Below, piece by piece: positions 1 to 8,083 of a stretch of DNA of 64,000 nucleotides (within the stretch, counting starts at the first letter, position 1; each line of letters begins with the position of its first letter). Both the position numbers and the translations under genes were made by a program. Location of the stretch: assembly GCF_013403925.1 (NCBI RefSeq), contig NZ_JABFDJ010000006.1, forward strand, positions 1 through 64,000, read 5' to 3'. The DNA is from Winogradskyella wichelsiae (GTDB lineage: Bacteria; Bacteroidota; Bacteroidia; Flavobacteriales; Flavobacteriaceae). The notes beneath the pieces are model-generated. The model had not been told where the DNA came from. It worked only from the letters and a program-made list of their open reading frames with translations, and ran no database searches.

Positions 1-92
1 GCTACATTATCTAAACTTACGTTTCCTGTGTTTTCTACAGTTATCGTATAAGTCATTGTATCTCCTAAACTTAAGCCCGTTGGTAATACATC
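1..92. repeat. 92-bp perfect direct repeat, copy 1 (DUF11 coding)
   Basis: Bases 1-92 are identical to 430-521, an offset of 429 bases or exactly 143 codons. Both encode the same part of consecutive DUF11 units (GLSLGDTMTYTITV..NTGNVSLDNV). Identity at synonymous sites implies a recent duplication or gene conversion. The copy may extend left beyond the window. Confidence 0.95.
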
Positions 93-3000
93 ATTACTGA
101 TTACTACTGTTTTAACGGCTTCAATACTTGCTGATGCTGTAATTGTTGTTACTGTGGCATCATCTTCTGTATTGCCATCTGTATCATCATCATCATCACT
201 GGTATCATCAACTGTTGTTCCTGCTGGACTATCACCTTCGGCTAAAACACTGTTACTAAAACCGCCTGCATCTATTGCAGCTTGTTCTATAACATAAGTT
301 GCTGTATATGTTGCCGTTTCTCCTACTGCTAATAAACCTTCTGCACTTCCTGCATCTGAACTATTAAATGTTGGACCTGTTAATAAAGTTAAGGTGTTAC
401 CGTTAGCATCTACAAAGGTATCTGCGATAGCTACATTATCTAAACTTACGTTTCCTGTGTTTTCTACAGTTATCGTATAAGTCATTGTATCTCCTAAACT
501 TAAGCCCGTTGGTAATACATCTGTTGTAAGTGCTACCGTCTTAACAGCTTCTAATGCTATTGAACATGCAAAAGAATTTGCTGCATCAGTTACTGCGGAA
601 TTAGTTCCTAAAGAATAATCAACACCTGTTTCTGTCACTAAACCATTTGCTGGATTTACCGTAGCTGGATCTGAATCACCAAACTGTCCTCCATCTGAAC
701 CCGAAGCAGTTGCGCTTACATAAGCCTCATTAGCATCTGTACAGCCATCTCCATCACTATCTGTATTTTGAAAATCATAGCTATCATCTGCTAATGTATC
801 AATAGGTGTTGTTATTTCTGCATCGTCATCCGCTCCATTATTATTTGAATCGCTAAAACCAGTATCATTAGCGTCTATTACACCATCATTATTTGTATCT
901 AATGCAGTATTTCCTGCTTCATCTACATCATAAATTCCATCATTATCTGAATCTAAATCTAATCGATCAGGTACACCATCTGCATCGGAATCTGAACAAG
1001 CATAAACATTCACAACCATTTTAGGGTTTGCTATAGCTCCTGGACCACCGTGATTTGAGTTCCCAAAACGTACATCAACTCCATCTAAACAATTATAAGG
1101 AACTGATAAATTCAACTCCCAATCATCAGGGAAATTAAAAGGATCCATAAAAGGAAGTGCATTTTCTCTTGTTCCAGAAGAAGTATCAACCATAAGAGTT
1201 ACTTCTGTTCCCGTAATTTCTATTGTTGGATTTCCTTCGTTATTCCAAGGTTTCCATAAACCATCTCCATTAGAATCAAATCTCCCTCCTGTATTAAACT
1301 CGGTGGTATTAGCACCATTACCAGAAGACCAATGGTTTTGATTAAATTCTAAAACTCGTGTACCATTAATATACAATTGTAAACCATCATCAAAATTATC
1401 TGCAGAAAAGCTTAATGTACAAGTGTCATAAATATCTGTTGGTCCAACAGTTGCTAAAACATTAAATTCTGAAACTATACCTACGCTATTGTCACTACCA
1501 CCAACACCATTTACAGTAGCCATAATAGGATAACCTCCAACTACAGTAGCTGTATCATCACCCGTAATATTTAAAGTTGTAGTGTTAGAAGCACATTCTA
1601 TTACATCTAGAATTCCATCGTTATCATCATCAATATCCATAGAATCACTGATCAAATCTCCATCTGTATCTCGATCAATAGCAATTGTAACCGTAGCTGT
1701 TCTACAAATTAAAACTCCATTTGAATCATTACAAACTTCATAAATAACAGTTACTACCGAACCCGCTTCACTTAATAAAGGAGTATAAGTTAATATACCT
1801 GTATCTGCATCGATAGTAATAGTTCCTCCAGCCGTACCAGTTGTTGTATTTGAAACTGTAGTTGTTCCAATATTATTAGTATCTGAATTACCTAGAAAAT
1901 CATCATTAAATAAAATATCTATAGTACTCGGTCCATAAAGATCTATAAAAGCTGAATCATTTACTGCTGTTGGTGTATTGGTATTTGGATCTGAAGAATT
2001 TGGATTTCCATCTCCATCATCGTCTCCATTACATGCAAATGAATTCAAATTGTCAGTTACATTAGTATTAGTACCGAGTGCATAATTAACACCTGTCTCT
2101 GTAACTAAACCATTTGCTGTATTAACAGCTGCTGGATCTACAGAAAATTGGCCATCATCTCCACCATCAGCCAATGAACTTCCGTAAGCCTCATTAGCAT
2201 CTGAACAGCTATCTCCATCACTATCTGTATTTTGAAAATCATAGCTACCGTCATTTAAAGTATCAATAGGTGTTGTTATTTCTGCATCGTCATCTGCACC
2301 GTTATTATTACTATCACTAAAACCTGTATCATTAGCATCTATTACTCCATCATTATTAGTGTCTAATGCCGTGTTCCCTGCTTCATCTACATCATAAATC
2401 CCATCATTATCTGAATCTAAATCGAAGATATCATACACACCGTCGTTATCAGTGTCTAAATCACAATCTGGTCCGAAAGTAGCATCAGAAAAATCTACAC
2501 CTATAAATTCTCTAGCATAATCATGATCTATACCTTCATTATTTAAAGTTCCTGTAATTGTAATAGATGTAATCCCATCTGGCAAAGTAATTTCAAAATC
2601 AAAATCATTAATCCAGTTTGTTCCTTCCAAATTAGGACTCGTAGCCTCATAAAGTTCACCATCATCATCAAATACAAATTGATAGCCATTCGTTAAAACT
2701 GAATCTGAGAACACAGGTGTAGTGCCCGTTGAAGAAGGATCATAAATATTTGGCTGACTTCCATTTCTTGGGTTATTATCAACAACTAATCCTGTAGCAC
2801 CAACATTACCACCAGTCCAATTTATAGTCCAAATTATAACATCTGAATTTTTCGTACGATCAGTTGGTAAACTTACTTTTATTCCTGATACACCTGAATT
2901 GAATGTTTCTGTTGAATAAAAAGTATCACCTGTTACTGCTGAATTAATTAAATAACCAATTTCTAAAAAATTCCCATTTTGTATATTTAATTCAGAAGGT

Positions 3001-5417
3001 ATATAATCTCCCCCTGAAGCTATTGTATTATCTATTATGTTACCTAATGCGTCTGTTAAAATAAAATCAGGATTTGTACCCGTTAGAGTAAGTCCTGGAG
3101 TTGTTGAGAACCCACATTCAACAGCATCAATAATACCGTCATTATCACTATCTATGTCCGTAGAATCACCAATTAAATCTCCGTCTGTATCTTGCTCTAC
3201 AGTAATTGTTACCGTAGCTATTGAACAAATAGAAACTCCATTTGAATCATTACAAACTTCATAAATAACGGTTACTACAGAACCTACCTCACTTAATAAA
3301 GGTGTATATGTTAATATACCTGTATCAGAATCGAAAGTAATTGCTCCCCCCGCTGTACCTGTTGTTGTATCTGTAATTGTAGTTGTACCAAGATTATTAC
3401 TATCTATACTATCTAGATAGTCATCATTACCCAAAATATCTATATAACTCGGTCCATTAAGACCAATAAAAGCTGAGTCATCTATAGCTGTTGGTGCATT
3501 TGCGTTCGGGTCAGTAGAATTTGGATTTCCATCTCCATCAATATCTACAGCTGGACCAACTTTAACTGTTACAAATGCAGAATCACAATTTGTAACATTT
3601 ACTATTTCACAAATTTGATATTCAATATCGTATTCCCCTTCTGGTGTGCCCGCAGGAATATTAATAGTTCCATCTGAGTTGAAAGTTAAACCTGATATTC
3701 CACCGTTATCTAAAATTGTTAATGCAACTTCTGCTGCAGTAATTGCAATTCCATTATTTGTATCATTATTAAAAACAGAAGCTGTTGTAGTACCTCCCGA
3801 ACCTGCATCAATTAAATCTAAACTAAAGTCATCATCTACCGCATCAAAACATGCAATTGACGGGGTCGTTGCTGTAGTAATTGCTAACCCAAAGCCGCCC
3901 ATTGTAGCTCCATTTACAGGGAACTCAGTTAAAGCAGCACTTGTAGTTCTACCACTAATTCCACCGTTAATATTAATTGTAGGTGAACCCGAAGCAATAG
4001 CTACAAAACCTCCTGATCCTCCACCACCAGGACCCTCTGATTCAATAGTGGTTATAAACTGACTACCTCCTTCACCTCCATTAGCATTGATTGTTAAACT
4101 AGATGCCAAAATAGCAGATTTTAAAACCACACTACCACCAGCACCAGCACCACTTGGTGCATCATTATGATCATTTATAGTATCAGAGCCATCTTCACCA
4201 TTAGCATTAAAAATACCAGTACCACTAATTTGATTAGCTCTTATAAAAATTATACCTGCTCCATTGGTTGCATCTAGGCTTGAAAAATTATTAGCATCAC
4301 CAGCACCACCGCCACCACCAAAGAAAATTCTATTAGATTCTGTTGCTGTCAATGGTCTACCACCTAGCCCCCCTAGATTTCGTCTTCTATTCCATTGCCA
4401 TGCAGAATTATCTGGACCTACGGTCAGAGCATCTCTATTCTGAATAGTAAAAGTATACCCACCTCGACCACCACCAGATGACACGGTAGGGGTATTACCA
4501 TTGTTTGTATAACCTGGATCTAAAGACCATGCTGCTGAACCTGTACACGCTGTACACATATTTCCATTACCATCTAACCAAACAACACCATTGTTTCCAT
4601 TAGCTCCGCCACCACCACCAGCATTGTGTGTGTTTCCACCACCACCACCATTGGCAGGAGCACCTCTTCCAAAACGACCACCTAATAGGTCATATTCTAT
4701 ATTATAACCAGCAATACTTTCTCCTTTTTCTGCACTAACTAACCCAGAATCTGAAACATAATCATCATTATCAGTAGGATCATTATCATTATGATTCGCA
4801 GACAAAGTATCTAACAATCCTCCTCTAAACCCTAAACCAGTAACATCAATATCTCCATCAACAACTACATTTAAAGCATCAATTACCACTAAACCTCCTC
4901 TTCTACCACCAGCATAATCTTGCCATGGTAGAGCTGTAACGGATGCACCTGCATTAATGGTTAATGTATTATATTGAGGTACTTTAATAACCTGAGCTCT
5001 TCCTGCTACTGTATAGTCTTGAGTAACCCCACATGAAATTGTTATGTCATTACCATTAACACTAACTACATATACAAATTCATACAAACCAGCACTGTTA
5101 TAAGCAGTAACTGCTCCATAATTTACAGTGTTAGTAACATCAATTGAAGCTCCTTGGGCTTGATAAATCATAATTAAATCCCCTGCAGAAAGCGTACCTA
5201 TATCTGAAGCTAAATCATAAATCTTAATAATATCATCACCTACTGCAATATTTTCGGTAACAGAACTGTAAGTGTTTAGCACTGTATTAGCCGCACTAAC
5301 TACGACATTACCGTCTTTACCTGGCTGTGCAAATGATTTATTTTGCCAAAAACAAGAAAAAAGAATGAATAATAGATAAGTAATTTTTGTAAAAGAGAAT
5401 CGAGTAAAGATTTTCAT
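1..5417 (-). CDS. Giant exported repeat protein (3' end outside window)
   Basis: An uninterrupted reading frame runs from an ATG at 5417 to the window edge, about 1805 codons with no stop, so the gene is partial. Residues 1-31 form a signal peptide (positive MKIF start, hydrophobic LLFILF core, SFAQ cleavage region). A glycine-rich stretch follows (about 220-480, many GGGG runs), then Ig/cadherin-like modules carrying VIYEVCNDSNG (about 640-730 and 1150-1240), then Asp-rich thrombospondin-3-like calcium repeats (DSDNDGIYD; about 735-770, 985-1045, 1245-1275, 1470-1530), then DUF11 repeats (GLSLGDTMTYTITV) from about 1625 to the edge. The Asp-rich module recurs with a 488-codon period and the DUF11 unit with a 143-codon period. 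Family knowledge suggests a cell-surface adhesin or matrix protein exported by type IX secretion, with the sorting domain expected beyond the window. Exact function is unknown. Confidence 0.85.
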   Translation of the reverse strand, partial: MKIFTRFSFTKITYLLFILFSCFWQNKSFAQPGKDGNVVVSAANTVLNTYSSVTENIAVGDDIIKIYDLASDIGTLSAGDLIMIYQAQGASIDVTNTVNYGAVTAYNSAGLYEFVYVVSVNGNDITISCGVTQDYTVAGRAQVIKVPQYNTLTINAGASVTALPWQDYAGGRRGGLVVIDALNVVVDGDIDVTGLGFRGGLLDTLSANHNDNDPTDNDDYVSDSGLVSAEKGESIAGYNIEYDLLGGRFGRGAPANGGGGGNTHNAGGGGGANGNNGVVWLDGNGNMCTACTGSAAWSLDPGYTNNGNTPTVSSGGGRGGYTFTIQNRDALTVGPDNSAWQWNRRRNLGGLGGRPLTATESNRIFFGGGGGAGDANNFSSLDATNGAGIIFIRANQISGTGIFNANGEDGSDTINDHNDAPSGAGAGGSVVLKSAILASSLTINANGGEGGSQFITTIESEGPGGGGSGGFVAIASGSPTININGGISGRTTSAALTEFPVNGATMGGFGLAITTATTPSIACFDAVDDDFSLDLIDAGSGGTTTASVFNNDTNNGIAITAAEVALTILDNGGISGLTFNSDGTINIPAGTPEGEYDIEYQICEIVNVTNCDSAFVTVKVGPAVDIDGDGNPNSTDPNANAPTAIDDSAFIGLNGPSYIDILGNDDYLDSIDSNNLGTTTITDTTTGTAGGAITFDSDTGILTYTPLLSEVGSVVTVIYEVCNDSNGVSICSIATVTITVEQDTDGDLIGDSTDIDSDNDGIIDAVECGFSTTPGLTLTGTNPDFILTDALGNIIDNTIASGGDYIPSELNIQNGNFLEIGYLINSAVTGDTFYSTETFNSGVSGIKVSLPTDRTKNSDVIIWTINWTGGNVGATGLVVDNNPRNGSQPNIYDPSSTGTTPVFSDSVLTNGYQFVFDDDGELYEATSPNLEGTNWINDFDFEITLPDGITSITITGTLNNEGIDHDYAREFIGVDFSDATFGPDCDLDTDNDGVYDIFDLDSDNDGIYDVDEAGNTALDTNNDGVIDANDTGFSDSNNNGADDDAEITTPIDTLNDGSYDFQNTDSDGDSCSDANEAYGSSLADGGDDGQFSVDPAAVNTANGLVTETGVNYALGTNTNVTDNLNSFACNGDDDGDGNPNSSDPNTNTPTAVNDSAFIDLYGPSTIDILFNDDFLGNSDTNNIGTTTVSNTTTGTAGGTITIDADTGILTYTPLLSEAGSVVTVIYEVCNDSNGVLICRTATVTIAIDRDTDGDLISDSMDIDDDNDGILDVIECASNTTTLNITGDDTATVVGGYPIMATVNGVGGSDNSVGIVSEFNVLATVGPTDIYDTCTLSFSADNFDDGLQLYINGTRVLEFNQNHWSSGNGANTTEFNTGGRFDSNGDGLWKPWNNEGNPTIEITGTEVTLMVDTSSGTRENALPFMDPFNFPDDWELNLSVPYNCLDGVDVRFGNSNHGGPGAIANPKMVVNVYACSDSDADGVPDRLDLDSDNDGIYDVDEAGNTALDTNNDGVIDANDTGFSDSNNNGADDDAEITTPIDTLADDSYDFQNTDSDGDGCTDANEAYVSATASGSDGGQFGDSDPATVNPANGLVTETGVDYSLGTNSAVTDAANSFACSIALEAVKTVALTTDVLPTGLSLGDTMTYTITVENTGNVSLDNVAIADTFVDANGNTLTLLTGPTFNSSDAGSAEGLLAVGETATYTATYVIEQAAIDAGGFSNSVLAEGDSPAGTTVDDTSDDDDDTDGNTEDDATVTTITASASIEAVKTVVISNDVLPTGLSLGDTMTYTITVENTGNVSLDNV
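430..521. repeat. 92-bp perfect direct repeat, copy 2
   Basis: Second copy of the 92-bp unit found at 1-92. Identity ends sharply at 521/522, after which the two copies diverge (TGTTGTAAG against ATTACTGAT). Confidence 0.95.
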
Positions 5418-5487
5418 ATTATATATAGTTGAAGTAAAATTCCATTTCACATCACTAAATTAGCGATGCTTTGTTTCGATAAAGCGG

Positions 5488-5519
5488 CAAACATATCCGA
5501 TAAAATGCAAATAAGCAAA
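5488..5519 (-). promoter_or_regulatory. Bacteroidota-type promoter for the giant gene
   Basis: On the minus strand a TTTG (5519-5516) is followed after 20 bases by TATGTTTG (5495-5488), matching the Bacteroidota consensus TTTG-N19-TAnnTTTG. Transcription would start about 60 bases upstream of the ATG at 5417. Confidence 0.65.
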
Positions 5520-5745
5520 TAATTATTCAATTTAAATTAACATTTGTTTTTTTGATTATTAAATGATTCGTCATAAAAACAAACTTTTTTCTATCACGGA
5601 AACAAATTAATAATCTAAAAATCAGATAACTAAAACGATTATATGAGTGTATTTTTTTTAAGTAAAATTTAACGAAATTTAAAAAAATAATTATTAACTA
5701 TTTGCATATCATTACTTCCTTTTACATTTTATCTATTTATACCCC

Positions 5746-5753
5746 TATATTTG
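5746..5753 (+). promoter_or_regulatory. prfC: -7 box of prfC
   Basis: TATATTTG matches TAnnTTTG and lies 22 bases before the prfC ATG. The upstream element is weaker (TTTA at 5721-5724, 21-base spacing), so the leader would be short. Confidence 0.5.
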
Positions 5754-5775
5754 CACACGATTTTTAAAAATATTT

Positions 5776-7365
5776 ATGAACTTTCTAGAAGAAATTAACA
5801 GGAGAAGAACATTTGGAATTATATCACATCCAGATGCCGGAAAGACAACCTTAACAGAGAAGTTACTTTTATTTGGTGGTGCTATACAAGAAGCAGGTGC
5901 CGTAAAGAGTAATAAAATAAAAAAAGGAGCTACCAGTGACTTTATGGAAATTGAACGTCAGCGTGGTATTTCTGTAGCAACATCTGTTTTAGCATTTGAA
6001 TATAACGGTATAAAAATTAATATTTTAGATACCCCTGGTCACAAAGATTTTGCGGAAGATACATTTAGAACATTAACGGCTGTAGACAGTGTTATTGTCG
6101 TTATTGATGTTGCAAAAGGGGTTGAAGAGCAAACTGAAAAGCTGGTAGAAGTTTGTAGGATGCGTAACATCCCGATGATTGTTTTCATTAATAAAATGGA
6201 TAGAGAAGGGAAAGATGCATTTGATTTGTTAGATGAAATTGAACAAAATCTAGGTCTTAAAGTAGTTCCTCTAAGTTTTCCGATAGGAATGGGATACGAT
6301 TTTAAGGGAATTTATAATATTTGGGAAAAAAATGTCAATTTATTCTCTGGTGATAGTAGAAAAGACATTGAAGAAACCATCGAAATTTCAGATTTATCGT
6401 CTTCAGAACTAGATAAATTAATCGGAGAAAAAGCAGCAGACACGCTTAGAGAAGAAATTGAATTAGTGGAAGGTATATACCCTGAATTTAACAAAGAAGC
6501 TTATTTAAACGGAAGTCAACAACCTGTATTCTTTGGTTCTGCTTTAAATAATTTTGGTGTAAGAGAATTGTTAGATTGTTTTGTAGCTATAGCACCAAAA
6601 CCGAGACCTAAGCATAGTGAAGAACGTTTGGTAAAGCCAGACGAAGATCAATTTAGTGGTTTTGTATTTAAAATACATGCTAATATGGATCCTAACCATA
6701 GAAACAGATTAGCATTCGTTAAAATAGTTTCCGGAGAGTTTAAGCGTAATACAGCTTATCTACATGTTAGAAACAATAAAAAATTAAAATTCTCGAGTCC
6801 TAACGCCTTCTTTGCAGAAAAAAAAGAGATTGTAGATATCTCATATCCAGGCGATATTGTTGGTTTACAAGATACTGGAAGTTTTAAAATAGGAGATACC
6901 CTAACTGAAGGAGAAATATTACATTATAAAGGTGTACCTAGTTTTTCACCAGAACATTTTAGATATATTAATAACGCTGACCCTATGAAAGCTAAGCAGT
7001 TATTTAAAGGTATTGATCAATTAATGGATGAAGGAGTTGCTCAATTATTTACATTAGATCTTAACGGTAGAAAAGTGATTGGAACTGTTGGAGCTCTACA
7101 ATATGAAGTGATTCAATACCGTCTAGAACATGAATATGGTGCAAAATGTACCTATGAAAATCTTAATGTTCAAAAAGCATGTTGGGTACAAACAGAAACT
7201 CCAAAAAGTGAAGAATTTAAAGATTTTTTACGCGTAAAACAACGTTTCTTAGCAAAAGACAAACAAGATCAATTGGTATTTTTAGCAGATTCAATGTTCA
7301 CATTACAAATGACACAGTCAAAATATCCTAGTATTACATTTCACATGACTTCTGAATTTGAATAG
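5776..7365 (+). CDS. prfC: Peptide chain release factor 3 (RF3)
   Basis: A 529-residue translational GTPase, the same length as E. coli RF3. It removes RF1/RF2 from the ribosome after peptide release. The G domain shows the P-loop HPDAGKTT at about residues 18-25, DTPGHKDF near 86-93 and NKMD near 140, followed by domain II and the RF3-type C-terminal domain. The start is the first ATG of the frame, 22 bases after a TAnnTTTG box. It stands alone, divergent from the giant surface gene, and is followed by an intrinsic terminator at 7443. Family assignment is firm from the domain order and the RF3-type sequence rather than EF-G length. Confidence 0.97.
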   Translation: MNFLEEINRRRTFGIISHPDAGKTTLTEKLLLFGGAIQEAGAVKSNKIKKGATSDFMEIERQRGISVATSVLAFEYNGIKINILDTPGHKDFAEDTFRTLTAVDSVIVVIDVAKGVEEQTEKLVEVCRMRNIPMIVFINKMDREGKDAFDLLDEIEQNLGLKVVPLSFPIGMGYDFKGIYNIWEKNVNLFSGDSRKDIEETIEISDLSSSELDKLIGEKAADTLREEIELVEGIYPEFNKEAYLNGSQQPVFFGSALNNFGVRELLDCFVAIAPKPRPKHSEERLVKPDEDQFSGFVFKIHANMDPNHRNRLAFVKIVSGEFKRNTAYLHVRNNKKLKFSSPNAFFAEKKEIVDISYPGDIVGLQDTGSFKIGDTLTEGEILHYKGVPSFSPEHFRYINNADPMKAKQLFKGIDQLMDEGVAQLFTLDLNGRKVIGTVGALQYEVIQYRLEHEYGAKCTYENLNVQKACWVQTETPKSEEFKDFLRVKQRFLAKDKQDQLVFLADSMFTLQMTQSKYPSITFHMTSEFE

Positions 7366-7442
7366 AACTTTATAAAAGTTTTGCTTAGAACAAAGATTCA
7401 ATTATTTTGATATTCACAGGACATTTAAAATAATAAAACTAG

Positions 7443-7472
7443 AAAACCCTTAAATTAATTTTTAAGGGTTTT
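7443..7472 (+). terminator. Intrinsic terminator after prfC
   Basis: A symmetrical hairpin with AAAACCCTTAA and TTAAGGGTTTT arms and T-rich flanks on both strands, so it could act in both directions between the convergent prfC and DUF3467 genes. Confidence 0.75.
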
Positions 7473-7664
7473 AATTTCTTATATAGTAGTTAAAAAGCAA
7501 ATTTAAGGCTATATAAGCCTGTTTATTTAAAATGTCATGTTATTGCTTGCAGATTACAAACAAGTTAATTAAAGCGCATTAAAACGAATGTTTTTAGATT
7601 CAAAAAAACTATTGATATTATTATTTTGATTGCTTCTATTTATACCTGTGTTTTGATGAAATTT

Positions 7665-7988
7665 TTAAGCTTGCCCTGTTGGTCCAAAATTTAAGGGAAT
7701 AGGAGGTTGCTCATAATCTTTAATTTCTCCATGAGCATTTTCAAAACGCGTTACATTATCCGCTAAGGCTTTTAACAAACGTTTTGCGTGTTGTGGTGTT
7801 AAAATAATTCTAGACTTTACTTTACTTTTTGGAGTACCTGGCATAATACTCACAAAATCTACTACAAATTCTGAAACAGAATGATTAATTATAGCCAAAT
7901 TTGAATACGTACCTTCTGCTATTTTTTCATCTAATTCAATATTAATTTGTCCCTTTTTATTATTAGGATTATTGTTTTGATCTGACAT
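7665..7988 (-). CDS. DUF3467 family protein
   Basis: A 107-residue protein, widely conserved in Bacteroidota and of unknown biochemical function. The recognisable core is SRIILTPQHAKRLLKALADN near the middle. I place the start at the ATG at 7988 (MSDQNNNP) and not at the in-frame ATG at 8039, because the longer version would begin inside the rpoC terminator hairpin (8016-8049) and add a low-complexity hydrophobic tail. The N-terminus is Asn/Lys-rich and polar; there is no signal peptide. It directly follows rpoC on the same strand, an arrangement seen in other flavobacteria, but the terminator in between suggests reduced or independent transcription. Confidence 0.85.
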   Translation of the reverse strand: MSDQNNNPNNKKGQINIELDEKIAEGTYSNLAIINHSVSEFVVDFVSIMPGTPKSKVKSRIILTPQHAKRLLKALADNVTRFENAHGEIKDYEQPPIPLNFGPTGQA

Positions 7989-8015
7989 ATTATCGTTATT
8001 TATTTTTATAATTAA

Positions 8016-8049
8016 AAAAGCCTTCCTGTAAAAATACAAGAAGGCTTTT
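8016..8049 (-). terminator. Terminator after rpoC
   Basis: On the minus strand a 15-bp stem (AAAAGCCTTCTTGTA with TACAGGAAGGCTTTT, one U-G pair) with a 4-base loop is followed by T residues. It lies 34 bases past the rpoC stop. Confidence 0.85.
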
Positions 8050-8083
8050 AATTCATTTATTATTTTGAAAAAAAATTAAAGAA

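Larger units (their letters stand above)
5418..5775. promoter_or_regulatory. Divergent intergenic region, giant gene and prfC
   Basis: 358 bp with no credible ORF, very AT-rich. It holds a strong leftward promoter at 5488-5519 and a likely rightward -7 box at 5746-5753. No further conserved element is visible between them. Confidence 0.7.

Noticed and set aside
184..198. ATC trinucleotide run as a possible phase-variation tract
   Set aside because: Changes by whole repeats would keep the frame and only alter an Asp run, so on/off switching is not expected.
3037..4062. Plus-strand frames of 75 and 138 codons inside the giant gene
   Set aside because: They lie antisense to a continuous exported-protein frame and show only mirrored Ser/Pro/Val composition.
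5418..5775. Possible riboswitch or small RNA between the giant gene and prfC
   Set aside because: No stable paired structure or conserved box is visible; promoters account for the region.
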